Assembly (NCBI GenBank): GCA_021808425.1
Contig: JAKBBS010000146.1
Coordinates: 1-8,347, forward strand
Direction: 5' to 3'
DNA from: Actinomycetes bacterium
Lineage (GTDB): Bacteria > Actinomycetota > Acidimicrobiia > Acidimicrobiales > Palsa-688
DNA: 8,347 nucleotides
Position numbers and translations under genes: made by a program. The notes beneath the pieces are model-generated. The model saw only the letters and a program-made list of their open reading frames with translations. It ran no database searches and was not told the DNA's origin. This document shows positions 1-5,348 of the stretch, in pieces; within the stretch, counting starts at the first letter, position 1; each line of letters opens with the position of its first letter.

Positions 1-131
1 GTTGTCTCGCCTACGCTCAGCAGCAAAAGCTCCCCGTGCTGACAGGAGACCAGCACTGGTTGACCCTCGTCGCCGACCACGGCCTGGCGCTGCACATCTT
101 GGACTATCGCGACCCGACCTTGGCGCCTTAG
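1..131 (+). CDS. PIN-domain (VapC-like) ribonuclease toxin, C-terminal fragment
   Basis: The frame opens at the window edge (first whole codon at base 3) and runs 42 codons to a TAG at 129-131. The visible tail starts with CLAYA, continues with the strand-plus-acid motif LPVLTGDQHW (visible residues 11-20) and ends in a hydrophobic strand LALHILDY. This matches the C-terminal end of VapC-type PIN domains, where a CLALA-like helix is followed by a PVLTxDxxW motif whose Asp is one of the acidic metal ligands. PIN toxins are small Mg2+-dependent ribonucleases that cleave tRNA or rRNA and are held inactive by a cognate antitoxin. The N-terminal acidic residues and any vapB-like antitoxin gene would lie left of the window. 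It is convergent with the DUF1501 gene, with 85 bp between the two stops. The family call rests on a short tail, so a PIN protein outside a toxin-antitoxin pair remains possible. Confidence 0.72.
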   Translation, partial: CLAYAQQQKLPVLTGDQHWLTLVADHGLALHILDYRDPTLAP

Positions 132-216
132 CAGCTCCTGGTCACATGCAGCAATGGAAAAAAGAAGCCGCGCATCGACGCCCACGCGCCTTCGAAGTCC
201 CAGTGTGGCGCTTGAC

Positions 217-1527
217 CTAAAGGAACCCGATTGTCGGGAACGACCCCCCGAGTATCTTCTCTGGATCGGCCCCGAGAACCTTGTCGAGGACCGTCGTGTA
301 CACGGAACGGAAGTCGACGTTGTGTAGCAGGTTCCCGTTAGGGTCGAGCGAGGTCAGGGACGGCTCGTCGCCGTAGAAACGGCCTCCCTTTACCTTCGGG
401 CCGGCGACGAACAGCGGCGCTGCCGTCCCGTGATCGGTTCCCTGGCTGGCGTTCTCGCCAGGGCGCCGCCCGAACTCCGAGTAAGTCATCACCACCACGT
501 TCTCTGCACCTTTGACCCCGTCGAGTGCCGAGAAGAAGGACGTGAATGCGCTGTCGAGCTGCCCCAGCAGGGCCTCCTCGTTGGCTTTCTCGTCGGAGTG
601 GAAGTCGAAGCTCGACAGGCTCACCTGGTACACCTGGGTGGGCGCGCCCGCCTTGATCAGCGCAGCCACGACGGCCATCTCGTCGGCGAGGGTGCTCTTG
701 CCATAGGCGCTTTTGCCAGCGCCGCCCTTGGCTGCCCCAGCCGCGGACGTAGACCCGGCAGACATGGACGCCGGCGACGTTGTCCCCGGCGACGTGGACC
801 CGCCCACCTCAGCGCCTATCTTGTCCAGTCGTACCTTCGCTTCCAAGAGGTCCGTGCCAGCGGCCGCTACGGCGGCGGCCATGCCGACTCGATCGGCCCC
901 GGCAGCTTGCATCGAAGCGAAGGCGGCCTGGAGTGTCGTGTTGCCTATCAAAGACAGGCGGGTCGACGTGATCGCCGTCGCCGCGTAGGTCTGACCGCGC
1001 AGGACCGGCGGAAGGGTGGTGCCGACGCTCAGGGCTCGCAGCGGGTCGTAGCTGTTGGCGTCGAGCCATTTCCCGAGCCAGCCCGGACCGGACCCGTTGA
1101 CGACATCGGCGGTCTGCCAGATGTCCATCCCCTCGAAGTGGCTCAGCACCGGGTTCGGGTAGCTGACGCCACGCACGACGGCGAGGGTCCCGGCCCCCCA
1201 CATGGAGTGCAATCCTTTGAGCGCCGGATTGAACCCGATCTGGTCTGCTAGGGGAAGCACCTGGTCAGCCTGGTAGCCGAGGTTCGGCCGAAGCTTCAAG
1301 TAGTTCGGGTCACCGTAGGGGATCACGGTATTTAGTCCGTCGTTGCCGCCGTACAAGGTCACGAGCACAAGGGGACCGGTGCCCGACGCCGCCGATGCTG
1401 ACGGCTTGGCGGAATTCGGGAGCGCATCCGTCCAGTGCCCGATGACGGCGCCCGTGGCGAGCGCGGCCGTGGCCGCTCCGGCCCCTACCAGAAAGCGCCT
1501 GCGGGTGAAAAGAATGTCCTTGCTCAT
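217..1527 (-). CDS. Tat-exported DUF1501 family protein
   Basis: This 436-residue protein belongs to the DUF1501 family, which has an alkaline-phosphatase/sulfatase-like fold and no settled biochemical role. The N-terminus carries a twin-arginine signal (TRRRFLVGAG, residues 8-17) followed by an Ala-rich hydrophobic stretch to about residue 30, so it should be exported folded by the Tat pathway. Family blocks seen in order are LYGGNDGLNTVIPYGD (58-73), SHFEGMDIWQ (129-138), FDFHSDE (307-313), TYSEFGRRPGEN (348-359) and GTDHGTAAPLFVAG (363-376). The Asp/His/Asn/Glu residues in these blocks are plausible metal ligands by analogy with the superfamily. A Gly/Ala/Ser/Thr-rich insert covers residues 241-276. 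The ATG at 1527 is chosen because the Tat signal starts there and because it overlaps the upstream DUF1800 stop as ATGA. A GGAG lies 11 bases upstream. The frame stays open up to 1779, but that extension is an Arg-rich shadow of the DUF1800 gene. Confidence 0.93.
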   Translation of the reverse strand: MSKDILFTRRRFLVGAGAATAALATGAVIGHWTDALPNSAKPSASAASGTGPLVLVTLYGGNDGLNTVIPYGDPNYLKLRPNLGYQADQVLPLADQIGFNPALKGLHSMWGAGTLAVVRGVSYPNPVLSHFEGMDIWQTADVVNGSGPGWLGKWLDANSYDPLRALSVGTTLPPVLRGQTYAATAITSTRLSLIGNTTLQAAFASMQAAGADRVGMAAAVAAAGTDLLEAKVRLDKIGAEVGGSTSPGTTSPASMSAGSTSAAGAAKGGAGKSAYGKSTLADEMAVVAALIKAGAPTQVYQVSLSSFDFHSDEKANEEALLGQLDSAFTSFFSALDGVKGAENVVVMTYSEFGRRPGENASQGTDHGTAAPLFVAGPKVKGGRFYGDEPSLTSLDPNGNLLHNVDFRSVYTTVLDKVLGADPEKILGGSFPTIGFL

Positions 1528-2879
1528 GCCAGTACGTACTCCGGTGAGGTGAGGGCTAGGGCTACAAGCTCGACGGGTTCGCCGGCGACCTGAGCCAGGG
1601 CGGCAGCGGAAGTGGGGCCCCACGCGTCGACGCCGAGCATCGTTGCGACCGCTCCGACCCGCTGGGATGCTGGTACCGACGAGACCATCGTGATGTCGCC
1701 GGTCTCTGCGAGGGGCAGGGCGGCCTGGAAGCGCAGGCGGGCGGTGACCGTGTCGAGCCAGTAGAGGTTCTGGCCCCATCCGCCGACGTTCGGCGGGTCG
1801 AAGACCGTCTGGCCGAGCGCGGTGCCGAGAACAGCAAGAGTCGCGTGTCGCACCGTCTTGTGGGAGGTCGTCGACGCTGTCGGGGTCGTGCGCTGCATCT
1901 TGGCGTCGAGTCCGAGTGCTCGCGCTGCGGACGCGAGATACTCGACCGGCTGCTTCACGAGCCCGGTCCGACTTGTGGTGCTCGTGAAGTTCGGGTGCAT
2001 GAACATCGCCTTCAACGTCGCCGAGATGTTCATTCCGGTTCCGTATGCGCCTAGGAGGTCACCGACGACGGGGTCCGTCGGGAGCACCGGGTAGGCGAAG
2101 TGGCTCCAGAGTTTGGCGAGCACGAACCGGGCGGACGCCGGGCTGGTGACGGCGATATGGACTATGTCGGTCCCGTTCCAGTCGCCGGTCTGGCCGAGGT
2201 AGGTCTTGGATCCGTAGTCATGCTGGCCGCGCTGAAAGATGTACTCGAACGCCTTACGGTTGTAGGACCAGCCGGTGAAGCCCCTGGCTGCCGCTACCAC
2301 GTCGTCTTGGGTGTAGTTGCCCAGTCCGAGGGTAAAAAGTTCCATCATCTCCCGACCGAAATTCTCGTTCGGGTGCGCCTTCTTGTCGGTGACCGTGTCC
2401 AACCAGAACATCATCGCCCCGTCCTTGGCGACTGCCTGCATCAGCGTCTCGAAGCTCCCGCCGCCCGCTTGACGGAACAGTTCGTTCTGCAGGTACATCA
2501 GCTTCGGGTCTCGCACCTTGGAGAAGGCGGTAGCGAAATGCCCGTGCCAGAAGAGTGTGAGCTTCTCGCGCAAAGGCGTGGACGTAGCGATCATCTTGTC
2601 GACCCACCACCCTTGCAGGGCCGCCATTTCGAGCGATCCCTGGCGGAGGTAGGCCTTCAATGCCGGGATGTCACCTTTGGCCGGCCTAGGCGGCAGCGTG
2701 AGGTCCGGCAGGGGTATGGCCGCAGCGCCCGGGTCGGGGGCGTTGCCGAGGCCGGCTATCAGACCGTCGACAGCCGATTCGTACGTGCCCGAGGCGAGGG
2801 TGTCCAGCTCGGCGGGGCGTAAGCCGAACCCTGCTCGTCGGTAGAGCAGAGCGATGTCACTCCAGTTTTGGCTGACCAT
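1524..2879 (-). CDS. DUF1800 family protein
   Basis: This 451-residue protein has the full set of DUF1800 (PF08811) hallmarks. They are LLYRRAGFGLRPAEL (11-25), PLREKLTLFWHGHFATAFSK (102-121), NENFGREMMELFTLGLGNYT (171-190), ARGFTGW (198-204), KQPVEYL (309-315), FDPPNVGGWG (360-369) and a terminal SPEYVLA. The family function is not established; members are typically encoded next to a DUF1501 gene, as here. No signal peptide or membrane segment is visible, whereas its partner has a Tat signal. Either the protein stays in the cytoplasm or it leaves as a complex with DUF1501; the second option is inference. The stop overlaps the DUF1501 start by 4 bp (ATGA), which implies coupled translation. 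The ATG at 2879 has no Shine-Dalgarno sequence but sits 6 nt after a GATAAT hexamer, consistent with a leaderless mRNA. Length is in the family's usual range and no frame damage is seen. Confidence 0.93.
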   Translation of the reverse strand: MVSQNWSDIALLYRRAGFGLRPAELDTLASGTYESAVDGLIAGLGNAPDPGAAAIPLPDLTLPPRPAKGDIPALKAYLRQGSLEMAALQGWWVDKMIATSTPLREKLTLFWHGHFATAFSKVRDPKLMYLQNELFRQAGGGSFETLMQAVAKDGAMMFWLDTVTDKKAHPNENFGREMMELFTLGLGNYTQDDVVAAARGFTGWSYNRKAFEYIFQRGQHDYGSKTYLGQTGDWNGTDIVHIAVTSPASARFVLAKLWSHFAYPVLPTDPVVGDLLGAYGTGMNISATLKAMFMHPNFTSTTSRTGLVKQPVEYLASAARALGLDAKMQRTTPTASTTSHKTVRHATLAVLGTALGQTVFDPPNVGGWGQNLYWLDTVTARLRFQAALPLAETGDITMVSSVPASQRVGAVATMLGVDAWGPTSAAALAQVAGEPVELVALALTSPEYVLA

Positions 2880-2885
2880 GACAGC

Positions 2886-2891
2886 ATTATC
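2886..2891 (-). promoter_or_regulatory. Candidate -10 element for a leaderless DUF1800-DUF1501 transcript
   Basis: The minus strand reads GATAAT, then six bases (GCTGTC), then the ATG of the DUF1800 gene. This hexamer matches the actinobacterial -10 consensus (TANNNT, extended as GATAAT). The spacing puts the predicted transcription start on or next to the A of the start codon. No purine-rich ribosome binding site is present before the ATG, which agrees with a leaderless message. No good -35 hexamer lies 16-18 bases further upstream; a CTGACA is present but 26 bases away. Confidence 0.5.
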
Positions 2892-2967
2892 GGCAGAACT
2901 TGTTAGGAAACTGTGATCTGATTGTCAGGGTTCGTTCATTTGCCGCCACAGGTTAGCGGCGTTGCGT

Positions 2968-3042
2968 TCAGCTTGAACGAAGCTTTTGAGCTGCGAAAAG
3001 ACCCAACCCGACAACGGCGAGCAACATCAGTAGCTTTTTCAC
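2968..3042 (-). CDS. Small single-span membrane protein (24 aa), hypothetical
   Basis: A GTG-started frame encodes MKKLLMLLAVVGLGLFAAQK followed by LRSS and a TGA stop. It has two lysines, one hydrophobic span (about residues 4-18) and a basic tail (K20, R22), the layout of a tiny inner-membrane protein with its N-terminus in the cytoplasm. AAGG at 3050-3053 gives a ribosome binding site with a 7-base spacer. Two in-frame TAA codons lie just upstream of the GTG, so the start cannot be further upstream. It resembles the N-terminal half of actinobacterial DLW-39-type small proteins (also MKKLL plus one span) but lacks the downstream DLW segment, so homology is only suggested. It sits 97 bp beyond the methionine aminopeptidase stop and 88 bp before the DUF1800 start. 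A 6-bp hairpin (2965-2979) covers its stop codon. It may also be a chance frame. Confidence 0.5.
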   Translation of the reverse strand: MKKLLMLLAVVGLGLFAAQKLRSS

Positions 3043-3049
3043 GTCTTAA

Positions 3050-3053
3050 CCTT
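3050..3053 (-). promoter_or_regulatory. Ribosome binding site of the 24-aa membrane protein
   Basis: AAGG on the minus strand lies 7 bases before the GTG at 3042. It is the main argument, with the in-frame stops directly upstream, that the tiny frame is translated from this codon. Confidence 0.45.
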
Positions 3054-3139
3054 ACCAGCCGCCACCATGCGCGCCACCAGCCGATCAGCGCCCACCAACC
3101 GCGACCGGCCGCCCACACCGCCGGGGCGGACCCACCGGC

Positions 3140-4096
3140 CTACACTTCGGCGGTGAGGACCTCGGCGTCGGAGTCGGTTACGACGAGGGTGTGCTCGAAC
3201 TGGGCGGTGCGACGACCGTCGGTGGTGACGGCGGTCCATCCGTTGTCCCACATGCGCTCCCGCCAGGAGCCGGCCGTGATCATCGGCTCAATCGTAAAAG
3301 TCATCCCGGGCTTCATAACCGTGCTCGCGGAAGGGCTGAAGTAGTGCGGCACGTTCGGCGGGAGATGGAACTGTTCCCCGATGCCGTGCCCTACGAACGC
3401 GCGAACGACGCCGTAGCCGTTCGACTCTGCGTGTGACTGGATGGCGCGGCCGATGTCCGATATCGGTCTACCGGGCTTGACTGCCGCTATTCCGAGGTCG
3501 CGGCACTGGCGTGTCACGTCCACCAGCCTCCGCGACTCGTCGTCGACGTCACCTGCGAAGAAAGTCGCGTTGCAGTCGCCGTGGACGCCGCCGATGTAGG
3601 CGGTCACGTCGATGTTGACTATGTCGCCGTCAGCGAGCGGACGGTCGTCGGGGATGCCATGGCAGATGACCTCGTTGACCGATGTGCAGATCGACTTGGG
3701 GTAGCCGTGGTAGTTGAGAGTGGACGGAAACGAGCCACGGTCTATGTAGGCCTGGTGGGCGATCCGGTCGAGTTCGTCGGTCGTAACTCCGGGCGCAACG
3801 GCTGCGCCGGTCACTGCCAGGACCTCGGCGGCGATCCGGCAGGCGACGCGCATGGCCTCGATGATCTCGGGCGACTTGACCATCGGCTCGTCCCAGCGGC
3901 GGGGTTTCGCGCTGAGGTAGTAGTCGGTTGGCGGAATTGAATCCGGGACGGAGAGCATTTGGCTGACGTTTCCGGGCATCACCTTGCCCTCGTTTCCCTT
4001 GTGGCAGCGCTTGTACTTGCGCCCGCTCCCGCACCAGCACAGGTCGTTGGAGCGCGGGCCGGCGCCTGCGCTTAGGTTGACAATGCTCGATCTCAC
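3140..4096 (-). CDS. map: Type I methionine aminopeptidase with N-terminal SEC-C zinc motif
   Basis: This 318-residue enzyme removes the initiator methionine from nascent cytoplasmic proteins. All five metal ligands of the family are present: D163 (NIDVT), D174 (GDCNATF), H237 (GHGIG), E270 (TIEPM) and E301 (FEHT). H146 (CHGIP) matches the substrate-contacting histidine of the E. coli enzyme. The catalytic domain spans about residues 75-318. Ahead of it is a SEC-C motif, C20-x-C22-x8-C31-H32, a zinc-binding module also found in SecA and thought to help ribosome or partner contact, then a 40-residue linker. The start is the GTG at 4096, which overlaps the epimerase stop as GTGA. It is the only ATG, GTG or TTG codon in this frame ahead of the SEC-C motif. 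An ATG at residue 40 would give a standard short enzyme without the zinc module. There is no clear ribosome binding site, so translation is probably coupled to the epimerase gene. Confidence 0.95.
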   Translation of the reverse strand: MRSSIVNLSAGAGPRSNDLCWCGSGRKYKRCHKGNEGKVMPGNVSQMLSVPDSIPPTDYYLSAKPRRWDEPMVKSPEIIEAMRVACRIAAEVLAVTGAAVAPGVTTDELDRIAHQAYIDRGSFPSTLNYHGYPKSICTSVNEVICHGIPDDRPLADGDIVNIDVTAYIGGVHGDCNATFFAGDVDDESRRLVDVTRQCRDLGIAAVKPGRPISDIGRAIQSHAESNGYGVVRAFVGHGIGEQFHLPPNVPHYFSPSASTVMKPGMTFTIEPMITAGSWRERMWDNGWTAVTTDGRRTAQFEHTLVVTDSDAEVLTAEV

Positions 4097-4497
4097 TCTT
4101 GCACCAATTCGATCAAAGTCCCGAAGGCGGTCTTCGGGTGCAGGAACGCCACCGTCGTCCCACGAGAGCCGGGCCGCGGCTCGGCGTCGATGGCCTTTGC
4201 GCCGGCCGCTACGGCTTGGCGAAGCGCTGCGGCGCAGTCGTCGACCCTGTAGCCGACGTGGTGTATACCCTCGCCCTTCGCGTCGAGGAACTTTGCGACC
4301 GTCGAGTCGGTCCGTATCGGGGTCAGAAGCTGGACGTAGGAGTCGGCGACCGACAGCAACGCCTCTTCGACACCGTCACGCTCGATCGTCTCGCGGTGCG
4401 AAACAGTCGCCGCAAAGGTGTCCGCATACCATTGGACGGCTGCGTCTAGATCCCTCACGGCTATCGCCACATGGTCGACTTCGGTTAGAAGCATCAC
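4093..4497 (-). CDS. mce: Methylmalonyl-CoA epimerase (VOC superfamily)
   Basis: This 134-residue protein would interconvert (R)- and (S)-methylmalonyl-CoA, linking propionyl-CoA carboxylation to methylmalonyl-CoA mutase and succinyl-CoA. It has two glyoxalase/VOC repeats: LTEVDHVAIAVRDLDAAVQW near the N-terminus and GEGIHHVGYRVDD (75-87) in the second half, ending in FGTLIELVQ. The metal ligand set expected from the Propionibacterium enzyme is visible as H9, Q56 (VQLLTP), H80 (or H79) and E130. The PKTAFGTLIEL block is typical of the epimerase rather than of glyoxalase I. The start may be GTG at 4497 or the adjacent ATG at 4494; an AGG lies 9 bases before the GTG. It follows the hydrolase stop by 29 bp and overlaps map by 4 bp. 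Neither the mutase nor propionyl-CoA carboxylase is in view, so the pathway role comes from family knowledge. Confidence 0.92.
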   Translation of the reverse strand: MMLLTEVDHVAIAVRDLDAAVQWYADTFAATVSHRETIERDGVEEALLSVADSYVQLLTPIRTDSTVAKFLDAKGEGIHHVGYRVDDCAAALRQAVAAGAKAIDAEPRPGSRGTTVAFLHPKTAFGTLIELVQE

Positions 4498-4526
4498 CCA
4501 AGGCTACCTGGGTGACCGGAGTTTTT

Positions 4527-5333
4527 TCACAAACTGTCCAGAAAGGAGACCAGTGCAGAAGTGACCTCCGTCTCCTGCTCGGGGATGAGGGCGTGCCCCG
4601 CCCGCGGAACGATCACCATGCGACCCCTCTCACCGAGAGATTCCACGAGAGAGCGTGCGTTCGCCGGGGGCGAAATCCGGTCCTCGGCACCCACCACCGC
4701 CAGGACCCGGATCGGCGCTGGTGGCAGCCACCAGTCCTGCGTGCTCGTTGCCGCCACCGCCGCCGCTTGCGCGTGCGCCGCCTCCGCATACCACCCGTCG
4801 GCCCACACAGACGGGTCGTTACCTGGGGCGAAGAAGGCTTCCCTGACGTCGTCGAGATGGCTCTCTTCGCTCGCCGGAACCTCGAAGCATCGCGCAAGCG
4901 CTGCCCGAGCGGAGCTGTCACCGGGAATCAGACCGCCGCAACCCAACAGCACGAGGCCCCCGACAAGATCGGGTCTGTCGGCGGCGAAGCAGCGGGCGAC
5001 CCGGTTTCCAAAGGCGTGACCGATGACAACCACCATCGGGGAACCCTCGGCTGCAGATTCGATGGCGACGGCGACACCGGCGGCCAGGTCGTGAAGGTCC
5101 GACCCAACTGCGGGCAGCGGACTCGGCGGAACGCCCGGCAGCTCGACGGAGATCGAGGACCAACCCGCTCGACGTGCCGCTGCGGCCAGCGGGTCGAGGT
5201 CGCTGACCGGACGCCCAAGCGACGCAAGGCACACAACGCAACGACCAGCGGCACTAACAGGACCGGAGCCCGAACCGGCGTTCGCTCCACCTCGATCGAA
5301 GCGGTAATGCAGTCCAGCGCCCGAGGGGACCAT
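4527..5333 (-). CDS. Alpha/beta-hydrolase-fold protein with Ala at the nucleophile position
   Basis: This 268-residue protein has an alpha/beta hydrolase layout: first strand LHYRF (8-12), CVVCLASLGRPVSDLD (32-47) at the oxyanion-loop position, nucleophile elbow VVVIGHAFGNRVAR (101-114), acid-loop GAEDRISPP (215-223) and a terminal RAGHALIPEQ (244-253). Asp218 and His247 of the triad are in place. The elbow reads G-H-A-F-G, so Ala107 (GCC) stands where catalytic Ser is expected. The SLGR segment also replaces the usual HG oxyanion motif. From memory, SLGR plus GHAFGN recur together in a subgroup of bacterial hydrolase-like proteins, so the change may be a family trait rather than damage. No signal peptide is visible, so it is probably cytoplasmic. 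The substrate is unknown. The ATG at 5333 lies 15 bp after the sulfatase stop with only a weak ribosome binding site, suggesting the same transcript. Confidence 0.88.
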   Translation of the reverse strand: MVPSGAGLHYRFDRGGANAGSGSGPVSAAGRCVVCLASLGRPVSDLDPLAAAARRAGWSSISVELPGVPPSPLPAVGSDLHDLAAGVAVAIESAAEGSPMVVVIGHAFGNRVARCFAADRPDLVGGLVLLGCGGLIPGDSSARAALARCFEVPASEESHLDDVREAFFAPGNDPSVWADGWYAEAAHAQAAAVAATSTQDWWLPPAPIRVLAVVGAEDRISPPANARSLVESLGERGRMVIVPRAGHALIPEQETEVTSALVSFLDSL

Positions 5334-5348
5334 ATCCGTGGCGGCGCG

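Noticed and set aside
186..211. GCGCC/GGCGC inverted repeat between the convergent vapC-like and DUF1501 genes as a terminator
   Set aside because: The stem is only 5 bp with a 16-base loop and no T-run follows on either strand.
2..220. 72-codon plus-strand frame at the left edge
   Set aside because: It is Arg/Ala/Pro-rich with no motif. The frame beginning at base 3 gives a clear PIN-domain tail instead.
430..1251. 273-codon open frame on the plus strand opposite DUF1501
   Set aside because: Histidine- and arginine-rich composition with no family features; the opposite strand has a clear DUF1501 protein.
1531..1540. Palindrome AGTACGTACT between the DUF1501 ribosome binding site and start
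   Set aside because: It encodes the conserved YVL end of DUF1800 (SPEYVLA), so coding constraint explains it without an operator.
1528..1779. N-terminal extension of the DUF1501 frame by 84 codons
   Set aside because: The extension is Arg-rich and overlaps the conserved DUF1800 C-terminus, and it would bury the Tat signal. The ATG at 1527 with ATGA overlap is far better.
3118..3129. CCGCC/GGCGG inverted repeat after the map stop as a terminator
   Set aside because: The stem leaves a 2-base loop, has no T-run after it and is expected by chance in GC-rich DNA.
4498..4526. T-run with a partial inverted repeat between the hydrolase and epimerase genes
   Set aside because: The arms GGCTACC and GTGACC do not pair well and the T-run lies on the strand opposite to transcription of these genes.
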